Source: JAHBVL01 sp963712055
GTDB lineage: Bacteria > Chloroflexota > Chloroflexia > Thermomicrobiales > UBA6265
DNA: 64,000 nucleotides
Reading direction: 5' to 3'
Assembly: GCA_963712055.1 (NCBI GenBank)
Contig: CAVQGN010000004.1
Coordinates: forward strand, 372,001-436,000
The notes below the pieces were generated by a model. It saw nothing but the letters and a program-made list of their open reading frames with translations, ran no database searches and was not told the origin of the DNA. Below are positions 36,539 through 46,062 of the stretch, piece after piece. Every line of letters begins with the position of its first letter. Position 1 is the first letter of the stretch. A program made the position numbers and the translations under genes.

Positions 36539-37471
36539 TTATCGGGAAGACTGCTCGAAAAAGTGCGCCAGATACGGTTTCTCCCGCAGCGCAACCAGGT
36601 CCGACTTGATCAGATCGATTGGCGCGACCCCCGCCGAAAGCGCTGCCTGCGCGACCAGCGCCACCAGACCGCTTACCTGATCGGGACTTATCGCGTCCGT
36701 GCCTTCTGACCAGCGATCGGCTTCTGCTTCCAGCAACGCTGCGACGGTTCCGGGTGGGACGCCCTCGACGGCTGTCACCAGGGCGGAAGGCAGATTGAGA
36801 TCGGCAAGCGTGAACCCAGCCCGCAACGATTCCACTACGGCCCAGTAAAGCACCTGGGAACCCTCGAGAACGACATCCTCTTCCCGTGAGCCATGGCTAT
36901 GCTCACCGCGCAGAACGCCGGCGAGTTCTCGCAATTCATCGGCAATACGCGGTTGGACCGAACGAGATGATTCCTGCAACAAGGCGGCAGTGGAGGATGC
37001 TGACGCCGGGACCTGTTCCTGTAAAAAGCGATACGCGTTCCACCAGGTCGGAATGACGTTCTGGTCGTCGCCATAGACCAGACTCGGGTCGAACCAACGA
37101 TCGAGAACGATAACGGTCGACCCATCGTCCTGAAACTCGCGGTAGAAGCAGGATGGATACCCATCGTGACAGACCGCGCCTTTCTGGACCACGCGCAGAA
37201 GGAGGGAATTTTCGTCGCAGTTGTAGGCGACGCTTTCGACAGTCTGGGTGTTGCCCGAATGCTCGCCCTTCTGCCAGAGCCGATCACGCGAGCGACTGTA
37301 GAAATGCACCAGTCCGGTTCTCAGCGTGGCCGCAAATGCCTCCTGGTTCATGAACCCGATCATCAGCACGGCGTTCGTGGTCGAATCCTGGACAACCGCC
37401 GGAAGAAAATCGACCTCGTCAAAACGCAACTGTCCGCTGGCAGCGAGAATGGCGTCGTCAGAGAGTTGCAT
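36539..37471 (-). CDS. hisI: Phosphoribosyl-AMP cyclohydrolase with a HisE-like helical C-terminus
   Basis: A 310-residue protein. The first 115 or so residues are HisI, the third step of histidine synthesis, with SRSRDRLWQKGEHSGN, the zinc ligands in NCDENSLLLRV and CHDGYPSCFY, and FYREF. The rest is helical. A part near residues 175-225 resembles a HisE/MazG fold (ADELRELAGVLRGEH, LEGSQVLYWAVVESL), but the usual EAADLLYH acidic residue is Gln. Whether it hydrolyses phosphoribosyl-ATP is unclear. It is the last gene of the his operon and overlaps the hisF stop by one base. Confidence 0.88.
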   Translation of the reverse strand: MQLSDDAILAASGQLRFDEVDFLPAVVQDSTTNAVLMIGFMNQEAFAATLRTGLVHFYSRSRDRLWQKGEHSGNTQTVESVAYNCDENSLLLRVVQKGAVCHDGYPSCFYREFQDDGSTVIVLDRWFDPSLVYGDDQNVIPTWWNAYRFLQEQVPASASSTAALLQESSRSVQPRIADELRELAGVLRGEHSHGSREEDVVLEGSQVLYWAVVESLRAGFTLADLNLPSALVTAVEGVPPGTVAALLEAEADRWSEGTDAISPDQVSGLVALVAQAALSAGVAPIDLIKSDLVALREKPYLAHFFEQSSR

Positions 37472-38253
37472 CAGAGCCTCACAGGAATGCCCTGTTCGCC
37501 GAGAAACGCTTTGGCTTCCGCGATGCGAAATTCGCCGAAATGGAAAATCGAAGCGGCCAGCGCGGCGTCGGCTCGTCCGGGTCCAAGCGAATCGGCGAGG
37601 TGTTGCAGCGTACCGGCTCCACCGGACGCGATCAATGGAATCGGCGCGGCCGCTGAGATCGCTTCGAGCAACTCGAGGTCATAGCCGGCTTTGGTTCCAT
37701 CTCGGTCCATGCTCGTGACCAGGAGTTCCCCAGCGCCGAGATGTGCGACTTCAGCCGCCCAGGCCACGGCGTCGAGTTCGGTCGGATTCCGACCCCCATG
37801 GGTGAACACGCGCCAACCGCCGGTTTCTGGATCGCGACGGGCATCGATGGCGACCACGATGCATTGACTGCCGAAGATATCAGCGCCGCGTGAGATGAGC
37901 TCCGGGTCTGCAATTGCGGCGGTGTTGACCGAGACCTTGTCCGCTCCGGCCGCCAGCAACGCCCGCATGTCCGCGGTCGTGCGCACGCCGCCGCCAACCG
38001 TCAACGGGATGAAAACCTGGTCGGCGGTTCGCTGGACAACATCGATCATCGTGTCGCGACTGTCGGAACTGGCGGTGATGTCGAGAAAGACGAGTTCGTC
38101 AGCGCCTTCGTCGTTGTAAAAGCGGGCGAGTTCGACAGGGTCACCAGCGTCGCGGAGGTTGACGAACTCGACCCCTTTGACGACCCGACCGGCGGTCACA
38201 TCGAGGCAGGGAATCACCCGGCGAGTCAGCATGGTTGCAGTCCTCGCGGTCAT
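37471..38253 (-). CDS. hisF: Imidazole glycerol phosphate synthase subunit HisF
   Basis: The 260-residue (beta/alpha)8 synthase subunit makes imidazole glycerol phosphate and AICAR from PRFAR and ammonia supplied by HisH. IPCLDVTAGRVVKGVEF carries the first catalytic Asp and LLVTSMDRDGTKAGYD the second. Phosphate sites include VGGGVRT and IASGGAG. ATG 38253 gives an ATGA overlap with hisA, the pattern seen at the other junctions of this operon, and has GAGG upstream; ATG 38232 is the alternative. Confidence 0.95.
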   Translation of the reverse strand: MTARTATMLTRRVIPCLDVTAGRVVKGVEFVNLRDAGDPVELARFYNDEGADELVFLDITASSDSRDTMIDVVQRTADQVFIPLTVGGGVRTTADMRALLAAGADKVSVNTAAIADPELISRGADIFGSQCIVVAIDARRDPETGGWRVFTHGGRNPTELDAVAWAAEVAHLGAGELLVTSMDRDGTKAGYDLELLEAISAAAPIPLIASGGAGTLQHLADSLGPGRADAALAASIFHFGEFRIAEAKAFLGEQGIPVRL

Positions 38254-38984
38254 GAGGGAACCTCGGCGGCTTGATCGGCGAGGGCGAGCGCATCGATCAA
38301 CGAAAAGCGCCCGTCATAGAGCGCACGGCCAACAATCACGCCATCCACACCGATCGCGGCGACGTTCTGGAGGTCAGCGAGCGAACTAATCCCGCCCGAA
38401 GCGATCAGACCGGAACCGAGCGTTTGCTGCATGAGGCCGAGTTCGTCCAGATTCGGACCGGTCAGCGTGCCGTCCCGGTGAATATCGGTGTAGATGAAAT
38501 CATGAACGCCAAGTGACTTGAGTGAGGACGCGAGATCGGTGGCGGCATGGTCAGTCTGTTCCAGCCATGCTTCACCGGCGACCTTCCCGTCGCGGGCATC
38601 AATTCCCACCGCAATCGTGCCAGGATAGCCCTCCGCTGCCGAGCGGACGAGATCGGGATCGCGGTAGGCCGCGGTGCCAAGGACGACCCGGTCGATCCCA
38701 GCATCAAGATAACTGGCCAGCGTTTCTGCGGTTCTGATCCCACCGCCCACCTGCATCCTGATCGAGAGGGCCTCACGAACACGGAGGATGACGTCCTGAT
38801 TGTGGGGTGCTCCGTCGCGCGCGCCGTCGAGATCGACCATATGGATCCAGTCCGCGCCGTCTTCCTGAAAGCGGAGCGCGGTACGGACCGGATCAGCGCC
38901 GAAAACCGTTTCCCGGTCGAAATCGCCCTCGACGAGACGGACGCATTTGCCGTCGCGAATGTCGATTGCCGGATAGATGATCAT
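38250..38984 (-). CDS. hisA: 1-(5-phosphoribosyl)-5-[(5-phosphoribosylamino)methylideneamino]imidazole-4-carboxamide isomerase HisA
   Basis: The 244-residue isomerase converts ProFAR to PRFAR. It is a TIM barrel with IIYPAIDIRDGKCVRLVEGDF (first Asp), GGGIRT, and FIYTDIHRDGTLTGPN (second Asp). Start ATG 38984 lies in an ATGA overlap with the hisH stop; the longer ORF from 39026 is inside hisH. It resembles HisF in fold but lacks its cyclase features. Confidence 0.95.
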   Translation of the reverse strand: MIIYPAIDIRDGKCVRLVEGDFDRETVFGADPVRTALRFQEDGADWIHMVDLDGARDGAPHNQDVILRVREALSIRMQVGGGIRTAETLASYLDAGIDRVVLGTAAYRDPDLVRSAAEGYPGTIAVGIDARDGKVAGEAWLEQTDHAATDLASSLKSLGVHDFIYTDIHRDGTLTGPNLDELGLMQQTLGSGLIASGGISSLADLQNVAAIGVDGVIVGRALYDGRFSLIDALALADQAAEVPS

Positions 38985-39601
38985 TCTGCGGTCGGGCTGG
39001 CTGGTTCGCGGAAGGTGGCGACCCATTTGCCGAGAAAGTCGAGTCCATCCGTGCCGCTCTTTTCCGGGTGGAACTGCGTTCCCCAGACGTTCTCGCGGAT
39101 GACGACACTTGGAAACTCTTCGCCGTAGGACGAAACAGCCGCCACATCCGCCGCATTCTCGGGTTCAGCGACAAAACTGTGCACGAAATAGAAATACGGG
39201 GACGAGCCATTGAGATCGTGCGCGGATGTCCGCGCTTCGGAGCGGTTCCAACCGATGTGGGGCAACTTTTCAGCTCCCTCGATCACGCGAACCCGACCAG
39301 GCAGCAACCCGAGACCAGGTCGATCCCCTTCCTGCTGATGCTCGAACAGGACCTGCATCCCGACACAAATCCCCAGGAAGGGCGTTTTTTCGGCAACGGT
39401 CGAGCGAATCGCGTCGGCCATGCCCATGCTTTCGAGCTGGTCCATCGCATGACCGGCATTGCCGACACCCGGCAAGACCACGGCATCGGCATCCGCCAAC
39501 GCGGATGGATCGCTGGTGATCATGGTTGTCTCGCCGTGGGCTTCGAGCGCGCGCTGGATCGAGCGGAGATTCCCGGCACCATAGTCGATGATTGCAATCA
39601 T
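38981..39601 (-). CDS. hisH: Imidazole glycerol phosphate synthase glutaminase subunit HisH
   Basis: A 206-residue class I glutamine amidotransferase that feeds ammonia to HisF. The nucleophile lies in FLGICVGMQVLFE, the His/Glu pair in GTQFHPEKSG, and the start is MIAIIDYGAGNLRS. ATGA overlaps at both ends link it to hisB and hisA. Confidence 0.95.
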   Translation of the reverse strand: MIAIIDYGAGNLRSIQRALEAHGETTMITSDPSALADADAVVLPGVGNAGHAMDQLESMGMADAIRSTVAEKTPFLGICVGMQVLFEHQQEGDRPGLGLLPGRVRVIEGAEKLPHIGWNRSEARTSAHDLNGSSPYFYFVHSFVAEPENAADVAAVSSYGEEFPSVVIRENVWGTQFHPEKSGTDGLDFLGKWVATFREPASPTAE

Positions 39602-40209
39602 GCCAGCACGCCCTTGGTCGATGGGATCATCCGCCGATCGCCGCTCATCCGGGTTGCCGCTTTCAATGCGAGCGCTCCCGCTTTGAAGATGGCTTCGGTG
39701 GCGTGATGTGAATTGCGAGCCCGGATGAGATCGATATGCATCGTCAAAGCCGCATTCATCGCCACTGCGCGCCAGAATTCCTCGACCAGACTGGTGGCGA
39801 AATCGACACCGATGATCGGTTCAGGCATCGTGACCTCATATTCGAGAAAAGGCCGACCGGAACAGTCGACCACCACCCGCGCCAAAGCCTCGTCGAGTGG
39901 TGCATAGGCGAAGCCATAGCGAGCGATCCCGGCGCGGTCACCGAGCGCTTGCCGAATGGCGAGACCGACCACGATCCCGACATCTTCCACGGTATGGTGC
40001 GGATCCATGGCGGCGTCGCCAGTGGCATGGACATCGAGATCGAAACCCGAGTGCCGGGTGAGGGCATCGAGCATGTGATCAAGAAATGGCACACCAGTGT
40101 CGATTTTGGCGTTGCCATGACCATCGAGATCGATCGACGCGCGGACATCGGTTTCGCCAGTCTTGCGTTCGATCCGACCATTGCGGATGCGGTGCAGCGT
40201 GTCGGTCAT
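39598..40209 (-). CDS. hisB: Imidazoleglycerol-phosphate dehydratase
   Basis: The 203-residue manganese enzyme dehydrates IGP. Metal motifs are FLDHMLDALTRHSGFDL, PHHTVEDVGI and NSHHATEAIFKA. There is no fused phosphatase domain, so histidinol-phosphatase must be separate. Start ATG 40209 lies in an ATGA overlap with hisC; the ORF reaching 40299 lies within hisC. Confidence 0.95.
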   Translation of the reverse strand: MTDTLHRIRNGRIERKTGETDVRASIDLDGHGNAKIDTGVPFLDHMLDALTRHSGFDLDVHATGDAAMDPHHTVEDVGIVVGLAIRQALGDRAGIARYGFAYAPLDEALARVVVDCSGRPFLEYEVTMPEPIIGVDFATSLVEEFWRAVAMNAALTMHIDLIRARNSHHATEAIFKAGALALKAATRMSGDRRMIPSTKGVLA

Positions 40210-41321
40210 GATGCGTGTTCTCCGTCCGCGAGAATGTCCGCCAGTTCCTCGAAAAAGATGTCGTTTTCTTCCGGAAGACCAATCGTCACCCGCAAACAAT
40301 CGGCGATTCCGAGATCGGGCCGCGGAAACGCACGCACAAACACACCACGTTCGGCGAGTTGGCTTACCACGTCTGCTCCGCTCTTCACCGGCAGGCGCAT
40401 GAGCAGGAAATTGGTGTCCGAATCGAGCGGAACGACGCCTGGGAGTTCAGCGAGACGGGCCGCCAGCGCATCCCGATCTGCAACGATTGTATCGATGATC
40501 TCCTGGAGTGCATCGAGATCGTTGAGCGACGCAATCGCCGCTATACCAGACGGGATCGAGATGTTATAGAAGGGTGGAGCGGAAGCGTTGAGAGATGGCA
40601 TCAATTCCGGTCGAAAAACGCCATAGCCAACCCGCATCCCAGCCAGACCGGCGAACTTACTCATCGTCCGGAAGATCGAGACATTCGCATGATCATCGAT
40701 CAGATCGATCAGCGACCGCCCGGCAAACTCGGAATAGGCCTCGTCGATGGCAACCAGGCATGGCGCCCCCTCGACGATTGTGGTGATGTCGGCCCCGGAC
40801 AGTGAATTGCCGGTCGGATTGTTCGGATTGCAGATGACGATCGCTTTGGTCCGGTCGGTGACGGCTGCGAGAATGGCTTCGACATCGAGCTGGAAATCGC
40901 TCGTCAGCGGCACATTGACCGTTTCGCCAGCCGAAAGCGCCACCAGCGAACGATAAACCCCAAAAGTTGGCTCGGAGATGATGACCTGATCGCCCGGATC
41001 GATGATGGTGTGCATGAAGGTGGTGAACACATCATCGAGACCCGCACCGCAGATGATCTGATCGGCCGGTTTGCCGGTGTATGCCGCCAGAGCGTCGCGG
41101 AGTTCGGCTTGTTCGAAACCGGGATAGCGGTGGGTAGCCGCGAAATCACGCAGCGCCGCAATCGTTTTCGGCGACGGACCATATGGCGACTCATTCATAT
41201 CGAGTTTGATCGCCCGCCCCGATCGATTTTCAGGCATTCGTGCCGGGACATAGGTCGGTGTTTCCCGGATCGCTGGGCGGACAAATGAAGCCGGATCGAA
41301 GGCGGTGAGTGTTTCGGTCAT
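40206..41321 (-). CDS. hisC: Histidinol-phosphate aminotransferase
   Basis: A 371-residue fold-type I PLP enzyme. LDMNESPYGPSP is the family start, CNPNNPTGN and AIDEAYSEFAG bind PLP, and the lysine lies in RTMSKFAGLAGMRVGYG. It transaminates imidazole-acetol phosphate with glutamate. ATG 41321 has GAGAG upstream. It lies 87 nt after hisG and overlaps hisB. Confidence 0.93.
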   Translation of the reverse strand: MTETLTAFDPASFVRPAIRETPTYVPARMPENRSGRAIKLDMNESPYGPSPKTIAALRDFAATHRYPGFEQAELRDALAAYTGKPADQIICGAGLDDVFTTFMHTIIDPGDQVIISEPTFGVYRSLVALSAGETVNVPLTSDFQLDVEAILAAVTDRTKAIVICNPNNPTGNSLSGADITTIVEGAPCLVAIDEAYSEFAGRSLIDLIDDHANVSIFRTMSKFAGLAGMRVGYGVFRPELMPSLNASAPPFYNISIPSGIAAIASLNDLDALQEIIDTIVADRDALAARLAELPGVVPLDSDTNFLLMRLPVKSGADVVSQLAERGVFVRAFPRPDLGIADCLRVTIGLPEENDIFFEELADILADGEHAS

Positions 41322-41408
41322 TCTGCTCTCGGATGGACGCAACGGGACGACGTCATGTTCTCCGGCGAACCGGAACGACAATGATAGAGGTTTCGGCGCG
41401 ACTCCGAA

Positions 41409-42299
41409 TTAGAGCAGCAGCTTGTCGAGCGGTGACACCAGAATCTCGGAAGCGCCAGCTTGCCGCAAGCGCTCGATGATTTCCCAGAAATCGTCTTCCT
41501 GGATGGCGGTGTGAACGGCCACCCATCCTTCGGTCGCAAGCGGGACAATCGTCGGCGCTTTGAGACCCGGCACAATCGCCCGGATGGCTGGCAATGAATC
41601 CTCCGGGGCGTTCATCATCACGTATTTGTACCGTCGAGCAGCGCGAACGGCATCGACCCGCATCAGCAGTCGATCGATGTTTTCCCGTTTTTCCGGATCG
41701 GCCATCGATGCCTTGTTCGCGACTAGCACCGCCTGACTTTCGAGCACGGTGTGGATTTCGCGCAGATCGTTGAGCATCAGGGTCGATCCTGTGGCCGTCA
41801 GTTCAACGATACCGTCGGACAATCCCAACCCGGGAGCCACTTCAACCGAGCCACTCAACGTAATGATCTCAGGCATCCATCCCTGGGTCTCAAAAAACTG
41901 GCGAGCGGAAGCAGGGTAGGACGTGGCGAACGTCTTGCCTTCGAGTTGTTCGACGGTTTGGAATGGGGAATCCCGCGGCACGGCGATGACGAGTTTGCAA
42001 TAGCCAAAACCCAATTCGCGGAGTTCGACGACGTCGACCTCTTCCTCGAAGATCAGGTTGCGACCGACGATCCCGAGATCGACCGTGCCGAGGCCGACGT
42101 ATTCGGGGATATCGTCATCACGACCGAAGAGAATCGAGAGGGGGAAGTTGCGACAGTCGGAGAGCAGGCGTTGCCCGTAACTCTCGAATTCGAGGCCAAT
42201 CCCGCGCAGGAGCTTGAGCGTTTCCTCGGTCAGACGGCCATTTCGCTGAACCGCGAGGCGCAAACTCCCGGCTTCGTTTTTCATCGTTGCTGACAACAT
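41409..42299 (-). CDS. hisG: ATP phosphoribosyltransferase, long form
   Basis: A 296-residue enzyme catalysing the committed step of histidine synthesis. Motifs include AVQRNGRLTEETLKLL, VDLGIVGRNLIFEE, ATSYPASARQFFE, the PRPP loop LGLSDGIVELTATGSTL, and a C-terminal regulatory domain (GLKAPTIVPLATEGWVAVH). Because of that domain, it is the hexameric long form that histidine inhibits directly, and no HisZ is needed. It is the first gene of the operon. ATG 42299 has GGGAG upstream. No clear promoter or attenuator was seen in the 210-nt gap. Confidence 0.94.
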   Translation of the reverse strand: MLSATMKNEAGSLRLAVQRNGRLTEETLKLLRGIGLEFESYGQRLLSDCRNFPLSILFGRDDDIPEYVGLGTVDLGIVGRNLIFEEEVDVVELRELGFGYCKLVIAVPRDSPFQTVEQLEGKTFATSYPASARQFFETQGWMPEIITLSGSVEVAPGLGLSDGIVELTATGSTLMLNDLREIHTVLESQAVLVANKASMADPEKRENIDRLLMRVDAVRAARRYKYVMMNAPEDSLPAIRAIVPGLKAPTIVPLATEGWVAVHTAIQEDDFWEIIERLRQAGASEILVSPLDKLLL

Positions 42300-42511
42300 C
42301 TTCTCCCAACACTGATCTCTCGATGTTCCTGAAGAGGTGTATCAGATCAGGGAGAGGTTCACAACAGCGGGTGTTTGCAATCGCGATCGAAGTGGATCGA
42401 CGCAGGTAGCAGAAGAGTAGTATTTGTCGGTCAAGCCCCAATTAGAAAAAGCCTGACACCGTTCTCTCGGGGTGATTTTGGCGGGAGATATCCGTCGGGG
42501 AGGCAGTGACC

Positions 42512-44320
42512 GTGGACGGAACCAGGTTCGACGAATTAACCCGTGTGCTCGCGCAAAAGCGCTCGCGCAGGAGTGCGATCCGGTCTCTTGCCGGTGCCGT
42601 GGCTGGCGGCTTGCTCGCTTCCCGAGTTGGATCCAGTGAGGCACGTCGGAGTTCCTCATCCGCTCCAACCCCAGCGAGTTCGCCCTGTCCTGCTCCCGGC
42701 GCACTCTGTGGCGGCAATTGCTGTCCAGCCGGGATCTCATGCTGCAGTGGAGTCTGCTGCGCCAGTGGCGAAGCCTGCTGTGGCGGTGTCTGTTGCGATG
42801 GACCGCAATGCGGTTGGAATTCCATTACCTGTTGTCCCGCCGGCACATCGGTCTGCGGAGCCGACTGTTGTACTCCCGGACAGAACTGCTGTGACGGCGA
42901 ATGCTGTGATGGCACGTGCTACCTTGAAGAGCTCTGTTGCCCAACTGGTCAGCTTGTCTGCAATGGCGACTGCTGCGCGGCCGGAGAGTCGTGCTGCGCT
43001 GAGGGTTGCTGCGCGGGTGCATGCGTGCAATCAGGCCAGTCATGTTGTGACCAGGAGGCGGGGTTTGCTTGTCTCGACAACTGCTGCGCGAACGGTTCCG
43101 AATGCTGCTTGGTCGATGGATGCTGCAATGGTGAGTGCGTGCAGAATGGCGCCACCTGTTGCTCTCCAGATGTTGGCTTTGCCTGCCATGACAGCTGCTG
43201 CGCGACCGGTTCGGAATGCTGCTTGGTCGATGGATGTTGCGACGGCAGCTGTGTCGAGGGCGGCACGACCTGTTGCCCTGAGAACGCCGGGCTGCTCTGC
43301 GGTGACGGCTGTTGTGATCCCGCCAGGGAAGAGTGCTGTCCACAGAACGATGGCTCGTTCGTCTGCATTCCCGTCGGAGGATGCTGCAACGATTCAGGCT
43401 GTCCAGGAGAGTCGGTTTGTGGTGGTCGCTGCAATGCCTCCTTCCAGTGCGAGTATCCGGACGCATCGGTGTCATGCAGTGAGGCTGTTTGCTCCCCCGA
43501 TGGTGGTTCGCGCCTGACATTCGCCTGCGATGGAAGCGGCAACTGTGTTGAATCAGCGCAGGAATGCCTCGACGGTCACTGCAAGAATGGCCAATGTCAG
43601 CCGGATTGCTCCAACCCATCATCATGCGGCAGCGGTGTCTGCACTGAAAACAATCAATGCTGCCCTGCTGAGAACGTTTGCCCTGACGATTCCTGCTGCC
43701 AACCAACTGCCGAGCATCCGTTCTACGACTGCTGTAACAATGGCGCCCAGTGCTGCGACTGTTTCTACGACGAGTTCACGAAAGAGGAGTTCTGCTGCGG
43801 TGACGGGACAAGTGACCGCGAGATTTGCGCCGGTCCCAACGGGGATACGTGTTATTCGACCTCGCGCTACCGCTGCGTCAACGGCCGGGTCGTGCAGGCT
43901 GAATATGCCTGCGCGAACGATGTTGAGTGCGACGTGCCGTGCTGCGTGGCCGAAACCGGCGGAGTCACTGGTCCTGGCGGCGTCTGTTGCGGATCTGGTA
44001 CCGAATGTGCAGCGGGAGCGTGTGTTCCGGTTGCCATCCCATGTACCACGACGGATGGAGTCGACGCCGGGTGCCCGGCTGGGTCGACCTGCCTGACGCT
44101 CGACGTCTGCACCGAAGCCGAAGGGTGCACAACCAAGGGAACGTGCTGTCCCGACCAGCGAGTGTTCAGTTACGAAACGCCGGGTGTTCCGTGGGGCGAC
44201 ACGTCGCTGGCCTGTTGCCCTGCAAAACAGGCCGCCGGAGCTGCGTGCGACGGATCGAACCCGTATTGCAAGACCATCCCGAGTATCTGTACGGCGATCT
44301 TTTCATGGGGGCGGAGGTAG
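42512..44320 (+). CDS. Tat-exported, extremely cysteine-rich protein (copy 1)
   Basis: A protein of about 602 residues with roughly 112 cysteines by my count, near 19 percent. The leader MDGTRFDELTRVLAQK is followed by SRRSAIRSLAGAVAGGLLAS, which reads as a Tat signal. From residue 60 on, the chain is a chain of short repeats of the form CC-x(3-8)-C-x(3)-CC-x(4)-CC (e.g. GADCCTPGQNCCDGECC). It ends with a conserved SWGRR. I do not recognise a named family. GTG 42512 is used because GGGGAGG lies 8 nt upstream and it matches the start of copy 2. Export folded, with many disulfides or metal sites, is inference. Confidence 0.75.
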   Translation: MDGTRFDELTRVLAQKRSRRSAIRSLAGAVAGGLLASRVGSSEARRSSSSAPTPASSPCPAPGALCGGNCCPAGISCCSGVCCASGEACCGGVCCDGPQCGWNSITCCPAGTSVCGADCCTPGQNCCDGECCDGTCYLEELCCPTGQLVCNGDCCAAGESCCAEGCCAGACVQSGQSCCDQEAGFACLDNCCANGSECCLVDGCCNGECVQNGATCCSPDVGFACHDSCCATGSECCLVDGCCDGSCVEGGTTCCPENAGLLCGDGCCDPAREECCPQNDGSFVCIPVGGCCNDSGCPGESVCGGRCNASFQCEYPDASVSCSEAVCSPDGGSRLTFACDGSGNCVESAQECLDGHCKNGQCQPDCSNPSSCGSGVCTENNQCCPAENVCPDDSCCQPTAEHPFYDCCNNGAQCCDCFYDEFTKEEFCCGDGTSDREICAGPNGDTCYSTSRYRCVNGRVVQAEYACANDVECDVPCCVAETGGVTGPGGVCCGSGTECAAGACVPVAIPCTTTDGVDAGCPAGSTCLTLDVCTEAEGCTTKGTCCPDQRVFSYETPGVPWGDTSLACCPAKQAAGAACDGSNPYCKTIPSICTAIFSWGRR

Positions 44321-44427
44321 GAGTTTCCGAGCTCATTGTCGTGCCTGATAGACTTTTGAAATCGCGGTAACCAGTAACAAGAAGATCGAATGGTCACGTT
44401 GGAGTTCGCAGATTCGGAAGGCAGCCG

Positions 44428-46058
44428 ATGGATAACAAACGATTCGATGCATTGACACGCGCACTGGCCGGTCAGACGTCACGACGCCGAGCAGTCGGGC
44501 TCTTCCTTGGCGCTCTCGGAGGAGTGGCGGCGTCGCGGATCGACGGGGTCGATGCCCGCCGCAGTTCGTCATCCACGAACCCCCCGGCACCCGCTTGCCC
44601 GGCTCCAGGCGTGGTCTGTGGTGCCGCGTGTTGCGGTGCCGATTCGGCGTGCTGCAACGGAGTTTGTTGCGCTGCTGGTCAGGGATGCTGCGGCGGAGCC
44701 TGTTGTCCGCAGGAGCAATGCGGCTGGAACAGCGTGGTTTGCTGCCCAGGTGGCACATCGGTCTGTGGAGCCGATTGCTGCGGTCCCGAACAATCGTGCT
44801 GCGACGGCGAATGTTGTGACGGTACCTGTTTCGGCGAGGAACTCTGCTGTCCGACCGGAAACGTTGTGTGCAACGGGTCGTGTTGCGACGCGGGCGAGAC
44901 TTGCTGCGGAGACGGTTCCTGTTGCGCCGGCGTTTGCGTCAATGGCGGTCAGACCTGTTGCCAGGCAGATACCGGGCAAGTGTGCGGCGACGGGTGTTGT
45001 GCCGCCGGACTAGATTGCTGTTCGATCGATGGTTGCTGCGAAGGCGAGTGTTTCGGAGACGATCAATATTGTTGCCTGCCGGAATCGTCCGCGTACTGTG
45101 GCGACCGCTGCTGCGATCCGACCTCAGAGCAGTGCTGTCAGGACGACGGAGTCGCAGTTTGCATCCCTGCGTCGTCCTGCTGCAGCGACAGGAATTGTGT
45201 TGGCTCAGGACCTTGCGCTGGGGTCTGCAACCGGACGACGGGCGCCTGCGACTATCCCGATCAATCGGTATCGTGTGGGGAGTCCGCTCTGCGCCAGCGA
45301 CTCCTCGGCGGCCTTGACGTACGCCTGTGACGGAGCGGGAAATTGTCTGGAGACGCGCGAGATCATGTGCTCCATTTGCCTGTGTTGGGAGTACGTGTTC
45401 GACCACATGCAGCGAAGACGGAGATTGTCCTTCGGGCGTCTGCAACGACGATTCGAGTTGCTGTCCGGTTGGCGACTTCTGTGAGTTCACCGATTCGTGC
45501 TGCAGTCCGACTGCCGAAAACCCGGGTTTCTCGTGCTGCCCTGCTGGCTGCTGTGATTGTTTCGTCGACAGGGATGGCAGCCCCTTCTGCTGCGGTGACA
45601 ATGGCACGTTGCTCTGCAAGAGCCCTGACGGCGACTGGACCAGAGACCAATGCTACAGTCCGAATCGGTACACCTGCGTGAGCGGACGACTCGTCATCAG
45701 CGAATACGTTTGCAGCGGCGAGGTCGTCTGTGACACGCCATGCTGCGGAGGAGTCTGCTGCTCACCTGGAACGCACTGTTCGAGCGGTTCGTGCGTCACA
45801 GCCAACGTCAGTTGCACGGAGGAGAGCGATTGCCTCGAACTCGAAATCTGCGCGACGGCTGGCGGGGAAACTGGCACCTGCTGTCCGCCACATCGAGCCT
45901 ATCGCAACAAAGACGCTGAGGATGCAGGCGCGCCAGGGCCGTATTGGGACTGTTGTGGAGCCACTCAGGAAGCCGGAAACTCGTGCGACGGTAACCCATA
46001 CTGCAGGGGGGTTCCGGATACGACCTGCACGTCGATTTACGCCTGGGGAAGGCGATAG
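44428..46058 (+). CDS. Tat-exported, extremely cysteine-rich protein (copy 2), frame broken twice
   Basis: A tandem paralogue of the gene before it. It starts MDNKRFDALTRALAGQTSRRRAVG, has the same CC-rich repeats, and ends YAWGRR. The literal frame stops at 45330. The protein continues in the next frame (LCASDSSAALTYACDGAGNC) and then in the third (SCAPFACVGSTCSTTC) to 46058; both joins line up with copy 1. Each step fits one surplus base, near 45285-45295 and 45355-45370. The ribosome site is GGAAGGCAGCCG before ATG 44428. Function is unknown, but two adjacent copies suggest a duplicated surface or secreted structure. Confidence 0.72.
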
Positions 46059-46062
46059 CGAG

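Noticed and set aside
42737..45877. Long opposite-strand and shifted ORFs across the Cys-rich genes (rich in Ser, Gln, His or Arg)
   Set aside because: They are shadows of the TGC/TGT-rich repeats; they lack ribosome sites and the two copies do not conserve them as proteins.
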